Shown here: positions 35,071 through 44,187 of the stretch, piece after piece
How the letters are laid out: every line of letters starts with the position of its first letter
Position numbering within the stretch: the stretch's first letter is position 1
From: an uncultured Planctomycetaceae bacterium
GTDB taxonomy: Bacteria > Planctomycetota > Planctomycetia > Planctomycetales > Planctomycetaceae
Reading direction: 5' to 3'
Assembly: GCA_937916515.1 (NCBI GenBank)
Contig: CALFSX010000199.1
Coordinates: 1 to 56,120, forward strand
Length of the DNA: 56,120 nucleotides
The notes under the pieces: model-generated
What the model was told of the DNA's origin: nothing
The model's database searches: none
The model's input: the letters and a program-made list of their open reading frames with translations, nothing else
Program-made: the position numbers and the translations under genes

Positions 35071-36453
35071 ATGAAAATCGTCTTTAACCTTGCGATTGTG
35101 CTGTGTGTTTTGACAGCGTTTTGTCTTCCGACAACCTTGATTGCTGCTGAAGTGCCGTTGCGTGAGCGAGCTGTGGACCTGCTGTTGTTGAAAGATGGCA
35201 CTCGATTGTTCGGCGTGCTGTTGTCGGCGGAACGAGCCAAAGAAGTACGGTTTTTAGTACGTGGAGCATGGCTGCAGCAGAATTCTCCAACGCTTCTGGC
35301 TGAGATTCAGAGATTGGCTGTAGCGCCGGCTCCCGTCGCAGCTGAAGTGTCCGTTGGCATTAGTGGATTGCTTGCCGCACATATTGCGAAATTGCAGCAG
35401 GATCCGTCGGTAAGCGCGGAGCAGATTGGCTTCCTGCAGGAGCAACTTGATCGACAGATTCCGGCTGAGCAACCTGTCGTCGATGTGGCAGTGCCAGACG
35501 CCGTTGTGGTGAGATTTCCGTCGAGTCTGGTTCGTCGGCAATTGAGGCAAAACGACAAAGTGAGGCGGCTGGCTGGTCTTGCAATTCTGAACCAGGTTGA
35601 CGACTGCGAACGGTTGAGTCAGTCGGACGTGCAGGCCGAGTTGCAGAAGATTCCTGTCTCTCAATTGCGTCAGGATCTGCCGGGCGAAGCGACAGCAATG
35701 TCCGAAAACGGAATGGCAGAAACAGATCCCGCGAAAGCTAAGCTTGCTCGCATCCTGCTGAACGCCGACCGGATTTTTGGAAAGACGTGCCATCTGATTT
35801 TTCAATCAGGACAATACCTGCAGGATGGTCAGCAGTCTCCCGCAGACTTGCAGCAGCTGGCGGGGCAAATGCTGCAGGGGCAACTGCAATCACAGTTGCA
35901 GGAACTTCTTGGTGAAGGATTTGGGCCACCAGGCGGCTTGTCCACATCACAGAAAAACATCAAACAGAAGCCGGGCGACATCCTGAACGCCTCTGCTGCG
36001 GCAATCGCAGATCGAGACAACGCAGATGTTGTTGAATTGACTCAAATGCAGATGAACCCAACCGCTGGTTCTGCGGTCGTTCACATCGATGTCTACCACC
36101 GTCACCCTGATGACAATGATTGGAAGCTGGTTGTTCAGGCAACAGGTTCGGCAACGTCGGCTGATATTTCTGAAGCTCAGCGACAACGAATTGCGAACGA
36201 TCCGCAGGTTCAGCAGATTACTCAATTATTCAGCGGACTTGGCAGCGGCGTCACAGATCTCACGAAAGCAATTTCCATCGGCGCCTGTGTTGAAACAGCA
36301 CAGACTCGCGCTGCGGAAAAACTGACCGATGCGCTGAAAGTTGCCGTGCCCGGCGGCAATGTTTCCGCGACTGGGTTTTCGGTGGTCGAAGCCGCTTTGT
36401 CGGAACTTCCAGTTGCCGCGGCGCTACCAGTTGGGGCGGCAAACGTTGAGTAG
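35071..36453 (+). CDS. Secreted protein of unknown function
   Basis: About 460 residues from the ATG at 35071; an upstream ATG at 35053 adds six. A signal peptide covers about residues 1-25 (KIVFNLAIVLCVLTAFCLPTTLIAA). A short LLLLKDGTRLFGVLLS segment resembles the beta-strand start seen in many planctomycete proteins with a small SH3-like motif. The middle is rich in Gln, Leu and Ala with predicted helices (QILQQLAGQMLQGQLQSQLQELL-like), and the C-terminal part is more globular with AVVHIDVYHRHPDDNDWKLVVQ. I recognise no family. It is flanked by divergent genes and is likely monocistronic. Confidence 0.7.
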   Translation: MKIVFNLAIVLCVLTAFCLPTTLIAAEVPLRERAVDLLLLKDGTRLFGVLLSAERAKEVRFLVRGAWLQQNSPTLLAEIQRLAVAPAPVAAEVSVGISGLLAAHIAKLQQDPSVSAEQIGFLQEQLDRQIPAEQPVVDVAVPDAVVVRFPSSLVRRQLRQNDKVRRLAGLAILNQVDDCERLSQSDVQAELQKIPVSQLRQDLPGEATAMSENGMAETDPAKAKLARILLNADRIFGKTCHLIFQSGQYLQDGQQSPADLQQLAGQMLQGQLQSQLQELLGEGFGPPGGLSTSQKNIKQKPGDILNASAAAIADRDNADVVELTQMQMNPTAGSAVVHIDVYHRHPDDNDWKLVVQATGSATSADISEAQRQRIANDPQVQQITQLFSGLGSGVTDLTKAISIGACVETAQTRAAEKLTDALKVAVPGGNVSATGFSVVEAALSELPVAAALPVGAANVE

Positions 36454-36569
36454 GCTGATTACGGCAGCGTGCAGAGTTGCCGCCGCAGAATTCCAGGCGG
36501 CGATTGCCGGTCTTCCTCGGAGCTTCGACGCCATTGGGACGTCCCTCGCAGCGATTGTGCGGGTGCCAG

Positions 36570-37352
36570 CTATCCTGCGGGCAATTTTGCGTCAAACGGC
36601 AATGCCGCAGTTAGGATGTTCCTCAGGAATTCGGTGAAAATCTCTTTTTGGGTCTCTTCGTTCAGATCACTGCTGATTGGGCACTTGATCACGCATTCCG
36701 TTTCGCTTTGCGGTTGAGTCCTTTTAGTGTTTGTCTTTGTAACTAATGGTGCAACCACTTTGGCGAAAAGGTTTGAGCCATCCTGCTTAGCGGCAACGAA
36801 TTCAAAACATGAAGGATCGAATTCTTTCGAGAAGATCCTGGTAAGCTCAGTTGGCACGACAGCAACGTCCGGCGGTAGCTGGATTCGTAATGGCAGTTGA
36901 CTAAGTCTTGCCAGCAGTTCGGCGTTGGTGGCGTTTAGGAGTGGGTGGACCCATTCGCTGGCAATTTCCGCCAGAGGGGCCATCACGAATCTGCGATACC
37001 ACATGCAGGGATGAGGAACCACGATCTGGTCGTTGTCGAGGCAGGTGTCGCCGTAAAGAAGCAGGTCCAGATCGATGATTCTGGGGCCCCAGTGCTGGGT
37101 TCGCAATCGCCCCAGTTCGGCTTCGACGCGGTGCAGTTCGGCAAGCAGCTGGTCTGGCGATTGGTCTGTTTCCAGAACCGCAGCAGCGTTTAGGAAGTCC
37201 TTGCCAGCGTCAGCTCCCATTGCTGGCGTGCGATAGACGCTGCTAAGCGAAATTGTTTTGTGTCCCGCGTTTTGAAGCAATTCCAATGCCGCGTGAAAGC
37301 TGGCTTCTGGATTTTCCTTATTTCCGCCCAATGCGATACAGCAGTAAGCCAC
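36570..37352 (-). CDS. folK: HPPK (FolK) with C-terminal extension
   Basis: 6-hydroxymethyl-7,8-dihydropterin pyrophosphokinase of the folate pathway. I choose the GTG at 37352, which has AAAGGAA seven bases upstream and places the family's opening strand (VAYCCIALGGNKENP) at the start; an ATG at 37406 would add 18 residues without family support. Further motifs are SSVYRTPAMG, FLNAAAVLET, and the signature RTQHWGPRIIDLDLLLYGD, then IVVPHPCMWYRRFVMAPLAEIA. HPPK is about 160 residues; here about 100 more follow, Lys- and Thr-rich, with no recognised domain. It is not next to folP or folB in the window. The catalytic Asp pair (DLD) is present, so it should be active. Confidence 0.9.
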   Translation of the reverse strand: MAYCCIALGGNKENPEASFHAALELLQNAGHKTISLSSVYRTPAMGADAGKDFLNAAAVLETDQSPDQLLAELHRVEAELGRLRTQHWGPRIIDLDLLLYGDTCLDNDQIVVPHPCMWYRRFVMAPLAEIASEWVHPLLNATNAELLARLSQLPLRIQLPPDVAVVPTELTRIFSKEFDPSCFEFVAAKQDGSNLFAKVVAPLVTKTNTKRTQPQSETECVIKCPISSDLNEETQKEIFTEFLRNILTAALPFDAKLPAG

Positions 37353-37519
37353 AAGAACGTTCCTTTTTTTGAACGCGACTGTGACTGGATTTGACTCAGT
37401 TGTCAATTCCCAGATTCTCAGCAGACTGGTCAGCGGGAATCAGTAATGTTGGCCGTGAGCAATCTGGCAAATAAGGCATTTTGGCCAGGCGTAGAATCTG
37501 TCAGCACCATAATTGCTGA

Positions 37520-37702
37520 TCAGAACCCGTTACTGTCAAGTTCTGAATCGATATTTCCCCACCAGCTTGCGACTCCTGAGCCGGCTGCAGCGAGTCCAAG
37601 CATCATCGCGAGCAGGATTGCGGCGAGCATTACGCAATACTCAACGGCAGTTGTGCCGTCGGAGTCGTTCAAGAATGTCTTGACCGGGTTTTTAGGTTGC
37701 AT
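37520..37702 (-). CDS. Flp-family type IVb pilin, orphan
   Basis: About 60 residues from the ATG at 37702 (MQPKNPVKTFLND...); the frame is open to 37738. It contains DGTTAVEYCVMLAAILLAMMLGLAAAG, a type IVb pilin N-terminal helix with the conserved Glu-Tyr (VEY) five residues after the expected G/T cleavage region. Flp pilins form tight-adherence (Tad) pili. No tad assembly, prepilin peptidase or other pilus genes are in the window, so it relies on machinery elsewhere or is a stray copy. It is short, but the motif is characteristic. Confidence 0.8.
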   Translation of the reverse strand: MQPKNPVKTFLNDSDGTTAVEYCVMLAAILLAMMLGLAAAGSGVASWWGNIDSELDSNGF

Positions 37703-38036
37703 CGAAAAACGCCTCAACAAGTTCAGTCTACGGTTCATTGACGATAGGTCTCTGAATTACGGGAGGCAAATTGACGTTGCGAAATACGCAGTGATTTCAC
37801 GACTCGCCGGGCCAACTATTCCGACTTTGCGTTAGAATCCTCACCACTCGAACGTTGGGATTCGGTTTTCACCCGGACTCGATACTGATAAAAGTCAGCT
37901 CACGTACATTATCAATTTCCGTTACGCAAAGATCGCACGTTCGGCTTTGATCAGGCGGTAGCCCATCCGACGCTCGTTCCCGGACTGAATTGCATCGATA
38001 CTTCATTCGCCTTGTTTTATTCTTCACAGTTTCGTT
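37703..38036. other. Divergent intergenic region between flp and pyrF
   Basis: No gene or RNA seen. It must hold promoters for the pilin gene and pyrF. The reading frames that overlap it on the plus strand (37446-37835) are antisense to the pilin gene. Confidence 0.4.
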
Positions 38037-38960
38037 ATGCCTACTTATTCACAACGTCTAAATAGCCGCGTGCAACATCTTGGGACCTCTGCTTTGGTCG
38101 GGCTGGACCCGCGGTGGGACTGGTTGCCCGAGGAAATTACTGACCGAGCCAATGCTGCTGGTGGGTCGGAATTGGAAGTGCAGGCTCGGGGTTTTAACTA
38201 TTTCTGTCGAGAAATTGTGGATGTTGTTGCTCCGCTTGTTCCGGCTGTGAAACCGCAGATTGCTTTCTTTGAGCAACTTGGGCCTTACGGTGTCATGGCT
38301 GTTCAGGAAGTGATTCAGGCGGCTCGCGATCAGGGATTGATCGTGATTGCGGACGCCAAGCGGGGTGACATCGGTTCAACTGCCGCCGCGTATGCCGACG
38401 CCTGGCTGGCCGGTGAAGATCCGGACGCAGCACCATTTGCCGCCGATTGCCTTACTGTTAACGCCTATCTTGGCAAGGACACGCTGCAGCCTTTTGTTGA
38501 TGCCTGTATCCAGCGTAACGCCGGGATTTATGTTCTGGTACGCACAAGCAATCCTGGGGCCACCGTGTTTCAGGATCGTTCAATGGATGGGACGACTCTG
38601 TTTGAATCTGTTGCCGACGTTGTGCAATCACTAAACGTAGATAACTGGCCTGACGACGCGTATGGCAACGTGGGCGCTGTTGTTGGCGCAACCTGGCCGG
38701 AGGAATTGAATGCATTACGGCAGCGAATGCCTCATACGCCGCTGTTGGTTCCCGGCTATGGCAGTCAGGGCGGAACAGCGGCGGACGTCGCTGGTGCGTT
38801 TGACGCAGAAAAATTGGGAGCGGTAATTAACAGTTCTCGAGGAATCAACTTTGCATATCGACAGGATCGATATGTGGCTGAGTTTGCCCCGAATCGCTGG
38901 CGAGAAGCAATCGAAGCGGCCACTCATCAGATGATCGCAGATCTTCGCGAACATTGCTGA
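38037..38960 (+). CDS. pyrF: Orotidine 5'-phosphate decarboxylase PyrF
   Basis: A protein of 307 residues that converts OMP to UMP, the last step of de novo pyrimidine synthesis. It belongs to the longer type II bacterial form (about 270-310 residues). Landmarks are ALVGLDPRWDWLP at the start, the catalytic VIADAKRGDIGSTAAAYADAWL with the Asp-Lys-x-x-Asp charge network, LTVNAYLGKDTLQPF, and VPGYGSQGGTAADV with the phosphate loop, then INSSRGINFAY. The start at 38037 is followed immediately by the family N-terminus. It is followed by a candidate terminator at 39028 and appears monocistronic. Confidence 0.95.
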   Translation: MPTYSQRLNSRVQHLGTSALVGLDPRWDWLPEEITDRANAAGGSELEVQARGFNYFCREIVDVVAPLVPAVKPQIAFFEQLGPYGVMAVQEVIQAARDQGLIVIADAKRGDIGSTAAAYADAWLAGEDPDAAPFAADCLTVNAYLGKDTLQPFVDACIQRNAGIYVLVRTSNPGATVFQDRSMDGTTLFESVADVVQSLNVDNWPDDAYGNVGAVVGATWPEELNALRQRMPHTPLLVPGYGSQGGTAADVAGAFDAEKLGAVINSSRGINFAYRQDRYVAEFAPNRWREAIEAATHQMIADLREHC

Positions 38961-39027
38961 AGCGAACAGCGATCATCGATCGGCTGTCCTGGGTAATGTT
39001 TCAGGTTGTTGTTACGGCACATAATAA

Positions 39028-39056
39028 GTGAACGCCGGATTGATTCCGGTATTCAC
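39028..39056. terminator. Candidate terminator after pyrF
   Basis: An interrupted hairpin, GTGAA-CG-CCGGA (39028-39039) with TCCGG-TA-TTCAC (39045-39056), followed on the plus strand by GTTTTGTTT. It sits 68 bases after the pyrF stop and just before the convergent gene ending at 39064. One internal C-A mismatch and a G-U pair weaken it. Confidence 0.5.
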
Positions 39057-39063
39057 GTTTTGT

Positions 39064-40752
39064 TTAGAATCGCAACACAGAGTCGTCTGACGAAACTTCT
39101 TTTTCGGGTTCGTCGGTGCGTGCGTCGTTGTTAATCATGTCGTCGCGAAACGTCAGGCGTACACCTTCCAATTCGATTTCACTGATTTCAAATCTGGAGT
39201 CACTGGCTGTTCGTGGAACCGGTCGCAGGTTCAGTCCGCCAATTCCCGATGGAAATGGGCCGCGTTGCACGATGGTTGTTCGTTCAGAAATCAGCTGCTT
39301 GTGAAGCGTAATATGAATCGCAGGTGTGCCTGGGTAGTTAAGCACCAGCCGAATTGAATTTGCTTCGTCTGCTGGAGTTTCGCTTGATGGCGTTGGTACA
39401 AAATCGGCGTGAAGTCCCAGCTGTCCGGCTCGATAGCCGACGGCTTGAAACGGTTGATTTCCAGAGGCCACCTCTGGGCGAGCATCCTGTAATTTCCACC
39501 CCGGCGACGCTGCCAGTGTCACCGTATCGCCTCGGCTGGTTCGGCGAACGGATGCGGTCAACGTTGCCACAAGATAATCCTGAGCCACGCGCGGCATAGA
39601 ATCAGACCCCAATAGACGGGCACTTAACAGTAATCCCGGAATCGGCACATCGCGAACGACGCTTTCGTCATCCAGAAGTTCTGCCAGCTTTGTTTTGTTT
39701 TCTGAGTGGTAATACAAAGAAACAAGGGCCACCCGACTTTGTTCCCGCTCAACACCTTCGTCAAGATTGCACAGAATCAGTTCTTCAGCGTTGTCGTATT
39801 CTGCGTGACGCCCGAGCACCCACGCGCAAATCAGATTGGATTCCCAGTTTCGAATGGAATAGTCCATTACTCGAGCCGCAGTTCGTGCGGCATCGGGATG
39901 CCCCTGCATTTCCTGAAGCAACGCCATATTGGCCATACTGGTCGCCAGCATGTCATCCTGTCGAAAGTGTCCGCTGCCGATATCTGTCAGGCGTTGATAG
40001 GTATCCATCGCTTCATCGTTCAGACCGAGCTGTTGCTGAGTGCGGGCGACGTAATACCAATAGGGAGGATAGCATTCCATGAAACGCTCCATCCGTTTCA
40101 GCTTACGAAGCCGCGCCTCTGCGTCCTTATCGTTCAGAACGTGCCCCAGTTGGTCCAGGTCCTGATCGCGGATCAGCCATTTGTCTGGAATGCTGTTCTT
40201 TTGCGATAAGCGCCAGAAGCTATCCAGAAATACGCTGCTGCGCGACATAAGACTTGTGAATTCAGTCTTTTCAACTTTCCACTGGTCTGAATCTCTGCGT
40301 ACTTCATTGTTGCGATAGTCCCACCAACTGCTGGCTCCCGACTGAACGGCGTTTCCCAATTGGCCGGTGGCAACCTGAGCTCCAATGACAAAGAAGTTCG
40401 TTCCAAGTTGACGGTGGACGTTTCTTCGAAACTGTTCATCGATCACAACTCGTTCTCGATCGCTGATTTCAACCTGGCTGATTTCGTCCAGAATCGATTT
40501 GTACAGCGAGATCACTTCCGGATCTTCAATCCGATTCAGGTCCAGATTGTTCAGGATGCGAGTTTGCTCTTCCAGGAAAACGCTTTTGTCGGCCTGACGC
40601 CGAATTCGATGCAGCGCGGCGCGGCAATAGTTTAAAGCGACAGCCGTTGTCCTGCGGACTGATTCTTCGTGCGCAGCGTTCTCGTCGGCGTATAGACCTG
40701 AGCTGAGAAGCACGATGGACAATAGGGCGATAATGATTGGTTGCTGTTTCAT
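39064..40752 (-). CDS. Secreted TPR-like protein of unknown function
   Basis: A protein of 562 residues with a signal peptide (about 1-22, ending SGLYA). The body is strongly helical with TPR-like repeats between about 235 and 345, including ECYPPYWYYVARTQQQLGLNDEAMDTYQRLTDIGS and following helices. A beta-rich C-terminal part (about 400-540) follows, with YPGTPAIHITLHKQL and ELEGVRLTFRDD. An AQVATGQLGNAVQSGASS segment near 125 may be a buried helix. I do not recognise the whole as a named family. It may be a periplasmic scaffold. The next gene upstream is far away, so it is probably transcribed alone. Confidence 0.72.
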   Translation of the reverse strand: MKQQPIIIALLSIVLLSSGLYADENAAHEESVRRTTAVALNYCRAALHRIRRQADKSVFLEEQTRILNNLDLNRIEDPEVISLYKSILDEISQVEISDRERVVIDEQFRRNVHRQLGTNFFVIGAQVATGQLGNAVQSGASSWWDYRNNEVRRDSDQWKVEKTEFTSLMSRSSVFLDSFWRLSQKNSIPDKWLIRDQDLDQLGHVLNDKDAEARLRKLKRMERFMECYPPYWYYVARTQQQLGLNDEAMDTYQRLTDIGSGHFRQDDMLATSMANMALLQEMQGHPDAARTAARVMDYSIRNWESNLICAWVLGRHAEYDNAEELILCNLDEGVEREQSRVALVSLYYHSENKTKLAELLDDESVVRDVPIPGLLLSARLLGSDSMPRVAQDYLVATLTASVRRTSRGDTVTLAASPGWKLQDARPEVASGNQPFQAVGYRAGQLGLHADFVPTPSSETPADEANSIRLVLNYPGTPAIHITLHKQLISERTTIVQRGPFPSGIGGLNLRPVPRTASDSRFEISEIELEGVRLTFRDDMINNDARTDEPEKEVSSDDSVLRF

Positions 40753-41438
40753 GGGTCTGTCTTGCGATTTATCTCTTACGAGGACAGAATTTTAATTCGT
40801 CTGGAATCAAATTCTGCGGTGGCAGAGTCACGCTGGCGGATTCTTCCCTGAATACAACGGCGAATGTCTCCAATGATTCCATTCTGTGGTGGCAAGGCAA
40901 GGGGCAACCTGTCCGCTGTTTCGGATGTGCGTCAGTCGACGCCGAAAACGACGATCAGGAAGCTAAGGCAATCTGCGAGATTTGCCGGTGTTAAGGGCTA
41001 GCTGCCGATTCTGCCGGCTTCCTTCAGGCAGATGTCGCTTCACCGAAGACTGATTCCGAGTAGCACTGGCTGTTTCGTTCTGAAGTTTCGAACATCCGCC
41101 AACTGTCGTATGGTTAGACTTTTTGTCACATTGAATCTACTTCACATTGAGTCAGGATTTCAGAGCGACAACTGAGCGTCTCGGCGGTTCGAACGTCCCA
41201 CGACTTTCCGCATTCCACGCCAATGGGGCAACGGCGAAGCCCTTGTTTGATGATTGAGTTGTGAATATGCTGAGTTGTCAGGCTGCTTGTTTCCTATACC
41301 GCCCTTGTTCCCTGAATTTGCTATGGCTGTGAGTACCAGAAATCGCTAAACAACGTGTTCGCCGTCGCTGCCAGGCGATGTTTGCGAACGAATACATCAG
41401 ACCCATTGCGGTCACGTCTATGCATGGAGGCATTCACG
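40753..41438. other. Long intergenic region containing repeat copy D
   Basis: No gene is convincing: an 85-codon plus-strand frame (40737-40994) overlaps the start of the secreted protein gene and has no motif. The right part contains repeat copy D (41141-41249). The last 15 bases contain GGAGG, the ribosome site for the aminotransferase gene. Confidence 0.45.
41141..41249 (+). repeat. Dispersed repeat, copy D (short form)
   Basis: It starts TTCACATTGAGTCAGGATT, continues CAGAGCGACAACTGAGCG and passes straight into module 2 (TCTCGGCGGTTCGAACG). It ends in a damaged hairpin, CAACGGCGAAGCCCTTG. Like copy B it lacks the roughly 100 internal bases between the two AGCGACAAC boxes. It lies 190 bases upstream of the aminotransferase gene and has the same orientation. 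Confidence 0.8.
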
Positions 41439-42611
41439 GTGCGAGAAACATTTCTACCTTTTGCTCCGCCAATGATCGGCGAAGAAGAAATCGCTGAAGT
41501 TGTTGACACTTTGCGATCAGGATGGCTGACCACCGGTCCCAAGACGCGGCAATTTGCTGAGGAATTTTCGGCTTATACTCAGGCACCGGCGGCTTTAACC
41601 GTCAATTCGTGTACTGCCGCCCTGCACCTTTCGCTGGTTGCTCTGGGAGTAACGACTGGCGACGAAGTCATTACCACTCCGTTGACGTTTGCAGCATCTG
41701 TCAACGTGATTGAACACGTGGGGGCTCGCCCGGTATTGGTTGACGTGGAACCCGATACGCTGAATATCGATCCGAAGAAAGTGGAACAGGCGATCACACC
41801 TGCAACGAAAGCGATTATTGCCGTACACTATGCCGGACATCCGGTTGAGTTGGATGCCATTCGAGACATCGCAGATCGACACAAACTGCATCTGATTGAA
41901 GATGCGGCTCACGCCATCGGTGCGTCGTACAAGGGCCAGCCAATTGGCAGCGGCAGCAACCCGACCTGTTTCAGCTTCTATGCAACCAAGAATCTTACGA
42001 CCGGTGAAGGCGGAATGCTGACCGGCGACGAAGAACTTGTTGACAAAGCCAGAACGCTGAGTCTGCACGGGATGAGTCGTGAAGCCTGGAGTCGCTATTC
42101 GGCCGGTGGCAAATGGGCGTACGACATTGTTGCTCCCGGATTCAAAAATAACATGACCGATATGCAGGCTGCTTTGGGGCTGCAACAGTTGCGACGTTTT
42201 GAATCAATGCAGGCACGACGTCGTGAAATTATCGGTCAGTACCAGGCCGCATTTGGAAACGATGCAGCCTTCCAGACACCCGTTCATCGTGACCATGTAA
42301 CTCATGCATGGCACCTGTACGTTCTGCGACTGAATGAATCAGAGCTTACGATCAATCGAAACCAGTTTATCGAAGAGATCAACGCACGCAACATCGGCAC
42401 GTCTGTTCACTTCATTCCGATTCACATTCATTCGTTTTATGCGAAGAAGTACAACTGGAAGCCCGAAGATCTGCCCGTTGCACTTTCAAATTATAATCGT
42501 ATGTTAAGTCTGCCACTGTCGCCCAGAATGACAAACAACGATGTTGCTGACGTCATTAATGCAGTGCAGGACGTAAACGCAAAAGCCAGACGTAAACGAA
42601 TGGCTGGTTAA
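41439..42611 (+). CDS. DegT/DnrJ/EryC1/StrS-family PLP aminotransferase
   Basis: A sugar aminotransferase of 390 residues. I choose the GTG at 41439 because GGAGG stands eight bases before it and the family N-terminus (RETFLPFAPPMIGEEEIAEV) begins there; an ATG at 41424 lies inside that ribosome site. Motifs are GWLTTGPKTRQFAEEF, VNSCTAALHLSLVALG, LIEDAAHAIGASYKG with the PLP-binding Asp155, and SFYATKNLTTGEGGM with the Schiff-base Lys184. The C-terminus has GTSVHFIPIHIHSFY. Members aminate nucleotide-linked keto sugars, such as UDP-4-keto-6-deoxy sugars, for surface glycans. Specificity cannot be read, and no nucleotide-sugar dehydratase genes lie nearby. Confidence 0.92.
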   Translation: MRETFLPFAPPMIGEEEIAEVVDTLRSGWLTTGPKTRQFAEEFSAYTQAPAALTVNSCTAALHLSLVALGVTTGDEVITTPLTFAASVNVIEHVGARPVLVDVEPDTLNIDPKKVEQAITPATKAIIAVHYAGHPVELDAIRDIADRHKLHLIEDAAHAIGASYKGQPIGSGSNPTCFSFYATKNLTTGEGGMLTGDEELVDKARTLSLHGMSREAWSRYSAGGKWAYDIVAPGFKNNMTDMQAALGLQQLRRFESMQARRREIIGQYQAAFGNDAAFQTPVHRDHVTHAWHLYVLRLNESELTINRNQFIEEINARNIGTSVHFIPIHIHSFYAKKYNWKPEDLPVALSNYNRMLSLPLSPRMTNNDVADVINAVQDVNAKARRKRMAG

Positions 42612-42907
42612 GTCGCTGCAGGCAGGTTCCGCGGTGCCGAGGCCCAGTTGTATTCAATATATGGCAATTCAAGTGAATTGGCACCAGCATATCGTAGCCC
42701 GCGAACGTTTTTGGGAATCGTTGTGGCTGGCGAATCATTGGCAGAAACCGTCTAATGTTGAAGCAGATTTTGGGTCATTGCTGAGCAGCGTATCAGTCGC
42801 GACTCCGCACAGAGTCCGTTGAATCTCAGCCCCTGTCTATCTTGCGCAGCGCCGGACAGGCAGGATTCTGAATACCGTTCGAGCGTTTCGCTGCGAGAAG
42901 TTCTTCT

Positions 42908-43372
42908 ATGGCGTCAAGCAATTTGATAGTTGATATTAAGATCACCGATGGTGGACAGTTCCACGTCCAGATCGGAAACGAGACTCGTGCCGGCGACCTC
43001 TATTACCTTGGGATTGATCCTCGCAATCAGGATTTCGATTGTCCAGCCAGCATTGGCTTGCTGCGGCTGATCGATGGCTGGATCGAAACCATCATTTCCA
43101 GCAAAGATGGACAGGTTTTCTATCTGCCATTCGACTTTTCCGATGAGTTTACTCGGTGGCTTGCCTGTGAAAAATCAGGGGCACAGATCACAGTCGTTAG
43201 TGGCTGGGCGGAAGTTGAAGGTTGGGCGATTTCGCCATCTGACTTCAGCGAACATTCTAAAGGTTTGCACGGGTTTAGACCGGATGAGCCGGTGAATCCG
43301 CAAACGTTTTACGTGCCTCGATTCTTGAGCAATCTGCGACGCAGTCGCGCGCTGGTGATGCAGCCCACGTAG
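42908..43372 (+). CDS. Hypothetical protein, unrecognised
   Basis: A 154-residue cytoplasmic-looking protein starting MASSNLIVDIKITDGGQFHVQIG. It is beta-rich, with WIETIISSKDGQVFYLPFDFSDEFTRWL and GWAEVEGWAISPSDFSEHS. No signal peptide, membrane segment or family motif is visible. The final stop codon TAG (43370) lies in the first bases of repeat copy E, so the original C-terminus may have been altered by the repeat. A frame this long with ordinary amino-acid use, and its position after the aminotransferase gene on the same strand, make it a probable gene. Confidence 0.6.
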   Translation: MASSNLIVDIKITDGGQFHVQIGNETRAGDLYYLGIDPRNQDFDCPASIGLLRLIDGWIETIISSKDGQVFYLPFDFSDEFTRWLACEKSGAQITVVSGWAEVEGWAISPSDFSEHSKGLHGFRPDEPVNPQTFYVPRFLSNLRRSRALVMQPT

Positions 43373-43503
43373 AGCCTTACTGAAAATGATGCGCGCACCG
43401 TGCGTATGTTGGTTGTAGCGACAACGGAGCGGCTCGGCGGTTGGAACGTTCCAAGTCTTTTTACGTACCACGCCACTGGGTCAAGGGCGAAGCCCTTGTT
43501 AGG
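43370..43503 (+). repeat. Dispersed repeat, copy E (right module)
   Basis: It begins TAGAGCCTTACTGAAAATG, which matches the middle of the full copies, and includes GCGCGCACCGTGCG, the AGCGACAACGGAGCGGC box and the hairpin CAAGGGCGAAGCCCTTG with trailing TTAGG. The left module is absent. It lies between the gene ending at 43372, whose stop codon it overlaps, and the convergent rhomboid gene. Confidence 0.82.
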
Positions 43504-43587
43504 CAGTCGCTGTTGCAAAGAAAACGAAACCGGAGCGTCGCTTGCCGAAGTGGTATTGTTAGCACCACACGCTCAAATGGGGTTTCA

Positions 43588-44187
43588 TCAGATTGCCTTC
43601 TGCTTTACTGCTAAGGCACTGTTTGCAGAATTTGTTAACGCGACGATAGCACCTGCGATTGCTCCCATCAGGTGCCCGTCCCACGAAACGTTTTCTCCTA
43701 CGGCAAACGGCAGCACTCCCTGCAACAAAGTGGTTCCATACAGGAACGCAACAAGCAGCGCCACAGCAAGTGCCACGATTCGCCCTTCGCGAAAGCCGGC
43801 AACTATGAGAAAGGCAATCAGCCCATAGATCAGCCCGCTGGCTCCCACATGGTTGAGCCTTTCACTTCCGGAACTTCCACGCCCGAAGATCCACAGCAGG
43901 ATTCCGCCCAGCAAAATAATCTGAACTACGATTCGGCCGCTGCTGGCCTGCGACCCCGCCAGCAGACACAGCAGCACGATTAACGGAATTGTGTTTCCGA
44001 TCAGGTGTCCCCAGCCGTCGTGTAAAAACGGCATCGTGAACACTCCGAACGATCCTCCAAGAGTACGGGGGGAAAGCCCAAAGTGCGTGAGATCGGCGGG
44101 AAGAATCCAATCGATGATAAAAATTGCCCAGATGGCTGCGACAAACATCGTGATGCCATTCAGTTCTTCAGTCACTCGATGCTTCAT
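43588..44187 (-). CDS. Rhomboid-family intramembrane serine protease
   Basis: A membrane protein of 199 residues with about six helices. The rhomboid catalytic features are clear: GWGHLIGNTIPLI with the conserved Asn65 in helix 2, GASGLIYG with nucleophile Ser117 in helix 4, and WDGHLMGAIAGA with His172 in helix 6. It should cleave substrates within the membrane. The short N-terminus (about 12 residues before the first helix) is normal for small bacterial forms. The gene is convergent with the hypothetical gene at 42908. Natural substrates are unknown. Confidence 0.93.
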   Translation of the reverse strand: MKHRVTEELNGITMFVAAIWAIFIIDWILPADLTHFGLSPRTLGGSFGVFTMPFLHDGWGHLIGNTIPLIVLLCLLAGSQASSGRIVVQIILLGGILLWIFGRGSSGSERLNHVGASGLIYGLIAFLIVAGFREGRIVALAVALLVAFLYGTTLLQGVLPFAVGENVSWDGHLMGAIAGAIVALTNSANSALAVKQKAI

